Shown here: one piece after another, positions 39,070 to 46,067 of the stretch
Layout of the letters: every line of letters begins with the position of its first letter
How positions within the stretch are numbered: the stretch's first letter is position 1
Assembly (NCBI RefSeq): GCF_028864635.1
Contig: NZ_CP104850.1
Location: 310,001 to 374,000 of the forward strand
Source: Cloacibacterium sp. TD35
Lineage (GTDB): Bacteria; Bacteroidota; Bacteroidia; Flavobacteriales; Weeksellaceae
DNA length: 64,000 bases
Direction of reading: 5' to 3'
Notes under the pieces: model-generated
What the model was told of the DNA's origin: nothing
The model's database searches: none
The model's input: the letters and a program-made list of their open reading frames with translations, nothing else
Made by a program: the position numbers and the translations under genes

Positions 39070-39636
39070 TTATTTACTACTAAAACTTAAATATATAACA
39101 AAGGCATAAAAAAGAGTTAAAATTATTTTTATTGGTTGAGATATTTTTTTATTTTTCCATACTCCCAAAAGTCCAAATGGCCATAAGAAAATACATAAAA
39201 TAATTAATAACCAAATTTTTTCATACCAATGAGATGAGTTTACAGGTTTATTATTTGTTTGAGAATTATCTTTTAAAGAATTTATTTCTTCAGGACTTTT
39301 AGTTAATAAAACAGATATAGCGTTAAGTGTTTTTGCGATATGTTCGTTTGCGTTTGTAATTTCATGAGATTTGTCAAAACTTCCTATCTTTCTTCTAATC
39401 TCTATGTTTATTTCTGTTTTATTTTCATTAATCGTATTTAGATGTATATCTATGTAAACTCCAAAACTTAAAAATTCATAAGACTCAAAAGAGTATTGAT
39501 TTATAACTTCATTAAAATTATACTCCTTATATTTTTTGTTTATAAGACTAATGTTTTTTACACTTTGTTTTACTTTTTCAATAGGAAAATCAATTTGAAT
39601 TGATTTTTTAGGATTTGGAATTACATTTTGAAACAT
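39070..39636 (-). CDS. Membrane protein of the integrative element
   Basis: 188 residues: a soluble N-terminal part of about 110 residues (IQIDFPIEKVKQSVKNISLI; IDIHLNTINENKTEINIEIR), a linker, then two hydrophobic helices near the C-terminus (WLLIILCIFLWPFGLLGVW; IILTLFYAFVIYLSF). The function is unknown; accessory immunity-type proteins often look like this. Confidence 0.6.
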   Translation of the reverse strand: MFQNVIPNPKKSIQIDFPIEKVKQSVKNISLINKKYKEYNFNEVINQYSFESYEFLSFGVYIDIHLNTINENKTEINIEIRRKIGSFDKSHEITNANEHIAKTLNAISVLLTKSPEEINSLKDNSQTNNKPVNSSHWYEKIWLLIILCIFLWPFGLLGVWKNKKISQPIKIILTLFYAFVIYLSFSSK

Positions 39637-39929
39637 GATTATTATTTTTAATTAAAAACAAATATAATAATTAATAACGTACAATGTAAGCGCGAAAGAG
39701 ATTAAAGATGATTAAACAATAAACTTTTTCAATTTGATTAATCACATTATTTCAAAATATATACATTTTACAATATCTTAAAAAGTAAAACAATACGCGC
39801 GCGAGGGATTTAACTTATTGTTGTCTATTTTATCTACAAAACAGAAAAGAAAAAATTAAAATTTGTACCTCGTTTTTAAATTGAGCAGAACCACTAAAAA
39901 GAATGAAATTTTTGTTAAAATTTAGAGAT

Positions 39930-39951
39930 GTTTGCAAGATGTTTGCAATAA
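39930..39951. repeat. Right-end copies of the 11-bp arm repeats
   Basis: GTTTGCAAGAT and GTTTGCAATAA, matching the three copies at 33441-33473. They are followed by a hairpin (39960-39982) and then the right att repeat. The gap 39637-40177 holds no gene. Confidence 0.7.
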
Positions 39952-39993
39952 AAAACAAAAACCACCTGATTATCAAGTGGTTAAATTTAATTT

Positions 39994-40009
39994 TGTGGAG
40001 TTGGAGGGA
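39994..40009. repeat. Right attachment-site repeat (attR core)
   Basis: Identical to 33287-33302 over 16 bases. Sequence to its right (aaaaccctttattaat at 40025-40040) also occurs inside the left end at 33362-33377. Confidence 0.7.
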
Positions 40010-40177
40010 AAACCACCTACTTACAAAACCCTTTATTAATTGGACTTTTTAAATCTTTGAACAACTTTACTCACCTAATTACTCACCTATAAATTTGTAG
40101 GTTTTTGGTTCATTTTGATAAAGTAAATTTACAAAATTTGGTCTATTATATCACTATATTTCTTGATTAATTTGTGA

Positions 40178-40381
40178 TTAATCCGTGATTATTTCTAATA
40201 CTTTTTCTTTTTCTAGACCAGTGTATTGGCAGAATTCTTCGATGGTAATAAATTGATGTGGAGGTCTGTTTAAAGAGGCTTTAATTTTGGAGAGAAGTGT
40301 GCGTGAATAGGTTTCACTTTTGCCTGTAATTTTCATTACGTCTTTTGGGTAGATGCACAGCCTAAAAAATCTTTTTTTCAT
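40178..40381 (-). CDS. Small HTH-like protein
   Basis: 67 residues: IYPKDVMKITGKSETYSRTL looks like the recognition region of a small helix-turn-helix protein, and HQFITIEEFCQYTGLEKEKV a second helical part. Such short proteins are common in Bacteroidota beside DUF6943-type genes. The function is unknown. Confidence 0.6.
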   Translation of the reverse strand: MKKRFFRLCIYPKDVMKITGKSETYSRTLLSKIKASLNRPPHQFITIEEFCQYTGLEKEKVLEIITD

Positions 40382-40656
40382 ACACTATCTATGCTTTTGA
40401 TATGGAGTTGACTTAGGTGTGGTATACTGATATCAAATTTAATTATTTTCTAAATACACTAATTGTTATAAAAAGCTCTAAATCCGCTAAAAGTTGTGTT
40501 TACAACAGAAAGTATCGTTTTCCGCTAAATGTGGGTAGAACCGCTTTATTATTTGCTTTGGGGGGTTAAATTCTCAAATTTTGTCATGTGAATTCGCGAA
40601 GGTTTGAACAGGTGAGCCTCATCATCTGAAAAATAAATCTAGTAAAAAGTAAAAAA

Positions 40657-41415
40657 ATGGCAAGACAAAAAAGTATTATCAAGTTAGATGGTACCATTGG
40701 TGGTATCACCTTTTACAAATCTAAAGACGGCTACCTCGCAAGAGAGAAAGGCGGTGTATCGGCGGAAAGAATTAAAAATGACCCTACCTTCCAGAGAACC
40801 CGAGAAAATGGTTCAGAATTCGGGAGAGCGGGAAATTCTGGGAAGGTTCTCAGAAATGCAATTCGTCCGCTTTTGTTAAGAGCTTCTGATTCCAGAATGG
40901 TAAGCAGATTGACCAAAGAAATGGTAAAGGTTATCCAAATGGACCAAACTAACCCTAGAGGAGCTCGTAACGTGATTGATGGCGAAGCTATCCTTTTAGA
41001 TGGTTTTGACTTCAATATCAATGGGAAGTTGGGGAACACGCTTTTCGCACCGAAAACGGTGGATATCACCAGAACCAGTGGTTTATGCCAAGTGAACATT
41101 CCAGCTTTTACGCCAACGGTGATGATTGCTGCTCCTGGGGGAACTACTCATTTCAAAATTGTAACAGCTGCAGCTGCAGTGGATTTTGAAAATGGTGTTT
41201 TTGAAACTCAGATGAATGAGTCTCCAGTTCAAGCGTGGAATGAAACGGCAACGGACGAGTTCATTTTGGATAATGAATTAACTCCGAATAGCCCTCACCC
41301 CATCTTCTTGTTTTTGGGAGTAGAATTCTTCCAAGAAGTGAATGGAGAAAAATACCCATTGAAAAATGGAGCTTTCAACGCATTGTCGATTGTGAAAGTT
41401 GATACACCAGTGTAA
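40657..41415 (+). CDS. Conserved Bacteroidota protein (MARQKSIIKL family)
   Basis: 252 residues, no signal peptide. It opens with MARQKSIIKLDGTIGGITFY followed by KSKDGYLAREKGGV, a start shared by a widespread but unnamed Bacteroidota family, continues with a basic helical part (about 40-100) and ends in a beta-rich domain. It is followed eight bases later by the DUF5675 gene. Its basic N-terminus and clustering with DUF5675 suggest a phage- or tailocin-derived module; the function is unknown. Confidence 0.7.
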   Translation: MARQKSIIKLDGTIGGITFYKSKDGYLAREKGGVSAERIKNDPTFQRTRENGSEFGRAGNSGKVLRNAIRPLLLRASDSRMVSRLTKEMVKVIQMDQTNPRGARNVIDGEAILLDGFDFNINGKLGNTLFAPKTVDITRTSGLCQVNIPAFTPTVMIAAPGGTTHFKIVTAAAAVDFENGVFETQMNESPVQAWNETATDEFILDNELTPNSPHPIFLFLGVEFFQEVNGEKYPLKNGAFNALSIVKVDTPV

Positions 41416-41422
41416 AATTTAC

Positions 41423-41827
41423 ATGGAAATCGTATTGGAAAGGATGTATTTTCCCGAAGGAACGAACGGCGTTTTAAGCCTAAACAGCAAAGAAATTTGT
41501 AAAACAATAGAATTGCCTTGGCGAAATAATAAAGCTCGAGTTTCGTGTATTCCAGAGGGAAAATACAAAATCCGAAAGCGTTATAGTGCAAAGTTTAAGT
41601 GGCACTTGGAGTTGATCAATGTAAAAAATAGAAAATACATTCTTTTACATCCAGCAAATAACGCTTTGAAGGAGTTGAATGGTTGTATTGCTCCGGTAAG
41701 TCAAATTACAGGAGAAGGTAGAGGAAATGAATCGAGAAAGGCTTTTGAGAAGCTCAAAAATTTGGTTTTCCCTTATCTAGAGAATGGTTTTGTAGTTGAA
41801 CTCATTGTTACCAAAAAAATAAAATAG
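41423..41827 (+). CDS. DUF5675 family protein
   Basis: About 134 residues resembling DUF5675: LPWRNNKARVSCIPEGKYKI, RYSAKFKWHLELINVKNRKY, LLHPANNALKELNGCIAPVS. The PEGxY, H-PAN and GCIAP motifs recall cysteine L,D-transpeptidase-like or cell-wall enzymes, so a peptidoglycan-related role is possible. The ATG at 41423 is preferred over a TTG eight codons up that would overlap the previous gene. The next gene starts one base after its stop. Confidence 0.75.
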   Translation: MEIVLERMYFPEGTNGVLSLNSKEICKTIELPWRNNKARVSCIPEGKYKIRKRYSAKFKWHLELINVKNRKYILLHPANNALKELNGCIAPVSQITGEGRGNESRKAFEKLKNLVFPYLENGFVVELIVTKKIK

Positions 41828-41828
41828 T

Positions 41829-42041
41829 ATGAAAAAATTAGTGCAAAGAATTCAGGAACCAACGCCAAAGTTTTTCCGCAAGCTTAGAAACATTGGTTTA
41901 GCCTTAACAGCTGTAAGTGGTGTTATTGCGACCGCTCCTGTTTCGCTTCCAGCTTTGGTGGTGAGTGTAGCAGGATATTTGGCAGTAGCTGGAGGCATTG
42001 CTTCGGCGGTAAGTCAAGCTGCAGTATATCGTGATGATTAG
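41829..42041 (+). CDS. Small membrane protein, possibly holin-like
   Basis: 70 residues: a basic N-terminus (KKLVQRIQEPTPKFFRKLRN) and two hydrophobic segments around LPALVVSVAGYLAVAGGIAS. It is co-transcribed with the DUF5675 gene. The holin idea rests on size, topology and position beside a possible wall enzyme. Confidence 0.6.
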   Translation: MKKLVQRIQEPTPKFFRKLRNIGLALTAVSGVIATAPVSLPALVVSVAGYLAVAGGIASAVSQAAVYRDD

Positions 42042-42082
42042 CATTTTTTGGTCGATGGGTATTCATTTTATATTGATTTGCT

Positions 42083-42274
42083 ATGAATTACGTGGATAAC
42101 TCGACAAAATTTAGCACTGCATTTGGGACGGTTTTAAGTATATTTGTTAACCTACAAGCCGAAGATATTCTGAAGACCATCATTCTTGGATTTTTGGGTG
42201 GTGTATCGAGTTTTGTAGCAACACTTTTGGTTAAGAGATTACTCCAAATGATGAAAAAAAAACCTAATCCTTAG
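42083..42274 (+). CDS. Small membrane protein, possibly holin-like
   Basis: 63 residues with one or two hydrophobic segments (IILGFLGGVSSFVATLLVKR) and a basic tail LLQMMKKKPNP. It lies 41 bases after the previous small membrane gene, ahead of a terminator. Confidence 0.55.
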   Translation: MNYVDNSTKFSTAFGTVLSIFVNLQAEDILKTIILGFLGGVSSFVATLLVKRLLQMMKKKPNP

Positions 42275-42300
42275 TTGTGGTGACTATTTGGATAAAAAAG

Positions 42301-42328
42301 AGCCTCTCCGATTTGGAGAGGCTTTTTC
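42301..42328 (+). terminator. Terminator of the DUF5675 module
   Basis: A 9-bp stem, AGCCTCTCC (42301-42309) with GGAGAGGCT (42315-42323), followed by TTTTT. Confidence 0.85.
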
Positions 42329-42401
42329 GTTTATAAAATTTGGTAGAAAATTTTATCAATCTTGAAAAATTAAAAAACTCCCCGAAGGAAGTTTTAAAAA
42401 T

Positions 42402-42827
42402 TTACATCGATAAATAGTAACGTCTAACTAAACTATCACGAAGTTCTTTTACTGCTTTTGCCTGCTGTTCAATTTTCTTTTCTAGTTCCCATGTAGATTT
42501 GATTTTAAGTGTCATTTCTGGGTTTTGGGAGGATTTTTCAAGAGCTGGAATAATAAAATTGCGCATCAGTGTTTTTAGTTCAGAAATACGAAGCATTTCA
42601 ATAACACTTCCGCACAAGTAAGGATGGAAAAAGCCATGTTTCCAGAGGGCGTAAAATGTCCAGTAAACATTTTCCATTTCTTCTAAGCTGCTGCAGTATA
42701 AAATAAAGCAGTTCGGACAAGGTTCTTGGAGCGGTTTTCCAGCATTTCTGCCACGGTTAAGAATAAAAATTGCGGTTTTTGGCGTAGCCTGTTGTACATC
42801 GTATGTACGTACTTTGAAATTTTGCAT
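42402..42827 (-). CDS. DUF6943-like protein
   Basis: About 141 residues: MQNFKVRTYDVQQATPKTAI then FILNRGRNAGKPLQEPCPNC, resembling the DUF6943 family of Bacteroidota. A CPNC pair and FFHPYLCGS follow, and the C-terminal third is helical (LEKKIEQQAKAVKELRDSL). The ATG at 42827 is chosen. Upstream codons are encoded by a poly-A/poly-T palindrome and would add a meaningless phenylalanine run. Confidence 0.65.
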   Translation of the reverse strand: MQNFKVRTYDVQQATPKTAIFILNRGRNAGKPLQEPCPNCFILYCSSLEEMENVYWTFYALWKHGFFHPYLCGSVIEMLRISELKTLMRNFIIPALEKSSQNPEMTLKIKSTWELEKKIEQQAKAVKELRDSLVRRYYLSM

Positions 42828-42873
42828 AACTCGGGATTTAAAAGTTATGCTTCGCAGGAAAATTTCTAAAAGA

Positions 42874-43064
42874 AAAAAAAGAAAAAAAAAGAAAGTGTTC
42901 AATTCTACAGGAGGGAAAATGCGATGCAATATTTTTTTGAAAAAAGTATGGGCGTTTTTTGCTTTTCACGCACATAGTTTTTTCAAAAAACCCTTTATGG
43001 GCTAGATATTGTCAGCGCATTTTTCCCGGACGTATACCTTTACTTTCTTTTTTTTTATTTTTTT
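42874..43064. repeat. About 190-bp nested imperfect palindrome
   Basis: Outer arms: an A-rich run (42874-42897) against a T-rich run (43041-43064), about 22 of 24 complementary. Inner arms: GCGATGCAATAT (42921-42932) against ATATTGTCAGCGC (43006-43018), and TTTTTTTGAAAAAAGTATG (from 42932) against CATAGTTTTTTCAAAAAA (to 42990). It could be an RNA hairpin or a single-strand DNA structure. Confidence 0.65.
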
Positions 43065-43155
43065 GCCGAGGGACGGCATCCTATTTTTTGACGAAAACGC
43101 TGAAAAACTGTGCACGTTCTTATGATAACGTTACCAATGGGAAGAAATGGCAAAG

Positions 43156-43202
43156 ACAGTGGTGTGCCCTTTGGCTTAGTTGAGGGAAAAGCACACGACT
43201 GT
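43156..43202. repeat. Hairpin module 1 (ACAGTGG ... ACTGTGCGCGG)
   Basis: ACAGTGGTGTGC (43156-43167) pairs with GCACACGACTGT (43191-43202) with a single mismatch. It is preceded by AAAG and followed by GCGCGGT, the same flanks as the larger hairpin at 43423-43580. Confidence 0.6.
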
Positions 43203-43422
43203 GCGCGGTTCATTAGTCAGCGCATGTGAGGCAGGAATGAAACGGACCTATTTCCGTGAAAGGAATGCCGAACATGGGCTGCAGGAACTTGGGAAGCGGT
43301 GGGAATTGGGAATGGTGCTGTAAAAACGGGGTAAACACTTCGTGCAGAAAATGGTGGGGTTCGACAAGCTCACCCACCGAAAATCTTTATTTGGATAACT
43401 GCCTGAAAAAGCGGAGGGAAAG

Positions 43423-43580
43423 ACAGTGGTATTATAGCTGAAAAAAATTGCTTTTTGTTGGCGTTATCAGATGGCGCAGAGCATAGACCAAATAAAAGAC
43501 TTTGACAACTATTATGCTTTGTGCCGTCTGATAATATAGCGGAGGGAAAAAGTGATTTTTTTCAGCTCTAATACTACTGT
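43423..43580. repeat. Hairpin module 2, about 55 paired bases with G-U pairs
   Basis: ACAGTGGTATTA (43423-43434) pairs with 43569-43580. AGCTGAAAAAAATTGCTTTTT pairs with its near complement ending at 43566, in two steps. TATCAGATGGCGCAGAGC (from 43465) pairs with its partner ending near 43534. Almost all deviations from perfect complementarity are changes that keep pairing as G-U in an RNA of the plus strand. It has the same AAAG/GCGCGGT flanks as module 1. Confidence 0.6.
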
Positions 43581-43857
43581 GCGCGGTACTGGAAGCTGAC
43601 CAATGACAAAAAAATCTTTTTCTTTTTATAAAGATTTTTTTGGCAGTGGTTTGCTGGAGGTACTGGAAAAAGAGAAAACGAGTACACCATTTTCTAAACT
43701 CCTATAAAAGGGTGGCGGGGATTTGAAGGTGTTCATTGTGGGACTGCTCTACTAAATTATAACCAAGCGAGCGGTTGGAAGGTGTAGCGCATAAAGGCTT
43801 TGACTGTTGCTAGGAAAGCATTTAACATAATGCCACATTATAGGGACTATGTAGGGA

Positions 43858-44065
43858 TGATGGCGGAACCCTTCGGCAGGCTCAGAGCTGGCTGGGTGGA
43901 GACAGCTCTCTGTAGCTAGGCAGTGCGTATAATGTTCATTATGTTACTTGCTGCGGACAGCGGTGGTTTTGGGACTTTAGAATGTTAAAAAAACACTAAA
44001 AGTATTAGGCTTCGGAGTGAATGTTTTTATTTTATTATTGTACAAAGATTTCAATTCTGGCAACG
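43858..44065 (+). repeat. 208-bp direct repeat, copy A1
   Basis: It matches copy A2 (45522-45729) over 208 bases with six substitutions and no gaps. It starts at TGATGGCGGAACCCTTCGG and ends TTCTGGCAACG, the left end of an attC-like palindrome. With A2 it flanks the lincosamide-resistance gene as direct repeats. Confidence 0.9.
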
Positions 44066-44255
44066 TTTTGCGGCTTTGCGAAGGAGCGGATTAGAAAGAC
44101 TAAACTTTCAATTTTGAACTAACTTAAGCAAAACCATTTTTTCTATTTGCTAATTTACATTTTAAAAGCAAATAAAAAATGGTTTTGCGGATTAAATGCA
44201 CAAACCTTGAATTAACCACTTAACCCGCTCTTTTGCAAAACCGATGTTGGCGGTA
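44055..44255 (+). repeat. attC-like palindrome left of the lnu cassette
   Basis: TTCTGGCAAC-GTTTTGCGGCTTTGCGAAGG ... CCGCTCTTTTGCAAAACCGAT-GTTGGCGGTA (written in parts). The outer arms are imperfectly complementary, with unpaired bases. A variable inner hairpin (GCAAAACCATTTTTT with AAAAAATGGTTTTGC) fills the middle. The right boundary GTTGGCGGTA (44246-44255) is repeated inverted at 45177-45186 beyond the gene. Confidence 0.65.
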
Positions 44256-44261
44256 GTTTTT

Positions 44262-45032
44262 TTATCTTATTTTGTGTAGGATTTCTTTCAGTTTGGGTTC
44301 AATATTTAGTTCATCAAATAGTTTTTCCGATAAATTTAATGAGTTCTCAAAAGCCAAAATGATGTTTTTGGGATTTAAATCTGATGTTACTTTTTTATAC
44401 GCTGAATACCAAATCGTGTCAATGTCCTTTTCGAGACTTTTAGTCGGACTTTCCCAATGTTGCGTTTTGCTTGTTCTTGCTCTTATAAGCCAAAGCAAGT
44501 ATTTCTGCACATTTGATAAACTGTGATGAGCGTGAGCAAATTCTTCTCGTTTAATCAAGTTGCTTGTTGTCAGTACAACATTCAGTAATGATTGGCTTAA
44601 CCACAAAATATTTTCATTTGTTATTCTTTCAGGCGATTTCGTTTTGATTTGATTAAGCGTTTTCCTTAAAAGTCCATCTTTGTCGGTTAGGTTCATTTGG
44701 TCAAAATCGCTAAATTCAACAATTCCGTCCCAAGATTTGATAATTTCAATTTCCTCCGTTTTTAAAAAATGGAATTCTCCTCTGACCATATTCTCGAAAA
44801 TAGCAACTTCACTTCCATATTCGTTTGTAAAATATAAAGCCAAAGGATGAATTTGATTTACCCATTTTTCTGTCGAGAAATTTTCTTTATTTTTCAAGAA
44901 GATGTAAAATTCGATGTCAGAATATTTGTCTCCTTCGTTTTTGGTAAATGAACCATACATAAAAACGGCGGAAACATTTTCGTCTTGTTGAGCTATATAT
45001 TTTGTTTTGTCAATCATTTGTAACTGTGTCAT
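44262..45032 (-). CDS. Lincosamide nucleotidyltransferase, Lnu(F)/Lnu(H)-like
   Basis: About 256 residues. The N-terminal nucleotidyltransferase domain has GSFTKNEGDKYSDIE with Gly27-Ser28 and the metal-binding pair Asp39/Glu41. The C-terminal half is helical. The overall sequence resembles the larger Lnu enzymes (LnuF, and LnuH from Riemerella) that inactivate lincomycin and clindamycin by adenylylation; the exact type cannot be named without a search. The ATG at 45032 gives the family start; a TTG 18 codons upstream is less likely. It sits in a 0.9 kb cassette bounded by a perfect 10-bp inverted repeat, antisense to the array. Confidence 0.75.
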   Translation of the reverse strand: MTQLQMIDKTKYIAQQDENVSAVFMYGSFTKNEGDKYSDIEFYIFLKNKENFSTEKWVNQIHPLALYFTNEYGSEVAIFENMVRGEFHFLKTEEIEIIKSWDGIVEFSDFDQMNLTDKDGLLRKTLNQIKTKSPERITNENILWLSQSLLNVVLTTSNLIKREEFAHAHHSLSNVQKYLLWLIRARTSKTQHWESPTKSLEKDIDTIWYSAYKKVTSDLNPKNIILAFENSLNLSEKLFDELNIEPKLKEILHKIR

Positions 45033-45122
45033 TTTTCTAATTTTTAAATGTTGATAATAGAAATTTTCACTACTTTTCGAAAGCAATGAAAAAGTTTTAC
45101 GTTGTTTATTTTGGACAGTTAC

Positions 45123-45186
45123 TTATAGCTTCATCGGATTATACTTTTTTATGTTCAACATTCTGTTTGGTAAAATTACCGCCAAC
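45123..45186 (-). promoter_or_regulatory. Leader region of the lnu cassette
   Basis: The cassette's right boundary TACCGCCAAC (45177-45186) is the inverse of GTTGGCGGTA at 44246. Between it and lnu a 12-codon frame (MLNIKKYNPMKL, 45161 down to 45123) could be a leader peptide, but in AT-rich DNA it may be chance. Confidence 0.35.
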
Positions 45187-45388
45187 ACTCAAATAGACGA
45201 AGTAAAATTGTAAAATTCTTATAATCAAGGAAATATTCGTTTGTAAATGATTGTAAGTATTTATTTTGTTCGTTATTTGAGTTTTTGTTTATTAGTTCTT
45301 AACAAATTTATACAAAATAAATTAAGTTAAAAAACTGAAAATGTATATTTTGTGTTAAATGTGGAAAATTCATAAAAAAATCTATCTC
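45187..45388 (+). repeat. AT-rich palindromic repeat, copy R1
   Basis: It begins ACTCAAATAGACGAAG and has the inverse arm TTCGTTATTTGAGT near 45269-45282 with one unpaired base. It closely matches R2 (47524-47665) over its first 140 bases and R3 (49333-49534) over its whole length. Its end copies 15 bases of the terminator found complete at 49522-49551. The gap 45033-46067 holds R1, S1, A2, an attC-like site and the ere leader. Confidence 0.8.
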
Positions 45389-45419
45389 TGTTTAAAAACC
45401 GAGCTATCGGGCAACGGTA

Positions 45420-45520
45420 GTTTTGAAACCTTGATGATGTTATAAAGAAATTAACGTTTTAGTTTGTTTTAAGGTTACGACTTTGTTTTAAGGGAACGGA
45501 TTAAAATTCCGCGCCATCGG
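45420..45520 (+). repeat. 101-bp direct repeat, copy S1
   Basis: It matches S2 (47701-47801), both 101 bases, with scattered substitutions; both end in CCGCGCCATCGG-type sequence. S1 follows R1 and S2 follows R2, so the ere cassette lies between direct copies of an R-S unit. Confidence 0.8.
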
Positions 45521-45521
45521 G

Positions 45522-45729
45522 TGATGGCGGAACCCTTCGGCAGGCTCAGGGCTGGCTGGGTGGAGACAGCTCTCTGTAGCAAGGCAGTGCGTATAATGTT
45601 CATTATGTTACTTGCTGCGGAGAGCGGTGGTTTTGGGACTTTAGAATGTTAAAAAAACACTAAAAGTTTGAGGCTTCGGAGTGAATGTTTTTATTTTATT
45701 ATTGGACAAAGATTTCAATTCTGGCAACG
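45522..45729 (+). repeat. 208-bp direct repeat, copy A2
   Basis: Second copy of A1 (43858-44065), about 97 percent identical by eye. It ends at TTCTGGCAAC where the next attC-like palindrome begins. Confidence 0.9.
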
Positions 45730-45918
45730 GGAAACGCATTGGCGAAGTGGCGGATAAATTGGACAAAAAGTTCAATTTAGCGAGAACGTAGCCGATGTGT
45801 TTCCACAGAGCTAACTTACAAATAAAAAGCGAATGTGGAACACATTCGGCGGAATAAAATGCAGAAACTTTCAATTTAGCACTTAACCTGCCATTTTGCC
45901 AATGCGATGTTATGTGAA
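45720..45918 (+). repeat. attC-like palindrome left of the ere cassette
   Basis: It opens TTCTGGCAACGGGAAACGC, continues ATTGGCGAAGTGGCGG, and closes CCTGCCATTTTGCCAATGCGAT then GTTATGTGAA (parts given separately). The variable inner hairpin pairs GCCGATGTGTTTCCACA with TGTGGAACACATTCGGC. GTTATGTGAA (45909-45918) recurs inverted as TTCACATAAC at 47354-47363 beyond the ere gene. Confidence 0.65.
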
Positions 45919-45929
45919 GGAATTTTTAG

Positions 45930-45937
45930 TATCTTTG
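45930..45937 (+). promoter_or_regulatory. -7 promoter box of the ere gene
   Basis: TATCTTTG, an exact TAnnTTTG match 12 bases inside the cassette, so the gene brings its own promoter. No good -33 element is seen. Confidence 0.6.
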
Positions 45938-45958
45938 TATTCAAATAATTCACATTTT

Positions 45959-46052
45959 ATGTATTTCAGCAAGCCTTGGTAATTAAAAATTAAAGTAAAT
46001 TATTAAATCGTCTTTTTGAGACGGTTGCTATTTGGTACGTTAATTTTTAATT
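45959..46052 (+). promoter_or_regulatory. Candidate leader-peptide attenuator of the ere gene
   Basis: A seven-codon frame, MYFSKPW with stop (45959-45982), is followed at once by a perfect 13-bp stem (45981-45993, aattaaaaattaa, with 46040-46052) that encloses a small hairpin cgtct/agacg (46009-46013 with 46019-46023). The 3' arm ends 15 bases before the ere ATG. This layout resembles translational attenuators of macrolide-resistance genes, where a stalled ribosome opens the stem. Confidence 0.5.
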
Positions 46053-46067
46053 TAAAATAAGGTAATA

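Larger units (their letters stand above)
33287..40009. mobile_element. Integrative element with tyrosine recombinase and gene II-like replication protein
   Basis: A 6.7 kb segment bounded by a 16-bp direct repeat (33287-33302 and 39994-40009), with the integrase gene next to the left end and short direct repeats just inside both ends. The content is an integrase, a secreted protein, a hypothetical protein, an excisionase-like HTH protein, a small protein, a replication-initiator-like protein and a membrane protein. There are no capsid, Zot-type ATPase or conjugation genes, so it is a small integrative replicon or a stripped filamentous-phage relative. Confidence 0.7.
42828..44054. other. Gene-free tract rich in long hairpins
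   Basis: About 1.2 kb with no credible reading frame. It contains the three structured segments listed separately (42874-43064, 43156-43202, 43423-43580), a REP-like stretch TTCGACAAGCTCACCCACCG (43360-43379), a hairpin with AAAAAAATCTTT and AAAGATTTTTTT arms near 43609-43641, and the 208-bp repeat copy A1. Confidence 0.6.

Noticed and set aside
42828-42929. N-terminal extension of the DUF6943-like protein
   Set aside because: It encodes a phenylalanine-rich run from a poly-A/poly-T palindrome; the family start is at 42827.
43256-43441. 61-codon frame rich in Trp, Cys and Gly
   Set aside because: Its composition is not protein-like and it covers a REP-like element and the foot of a hairpin.
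42828-43850. Retron msr/msd RNA
   Set aside because: Long hairpins fit superficially, but no reverse transcriptase gene lies in the window.
45641-45874. 77-codon minus-strand frame
   Set aside because: It spans the boundary of repeat A2 and an attC-like site and is absent from the A1 copy's context.
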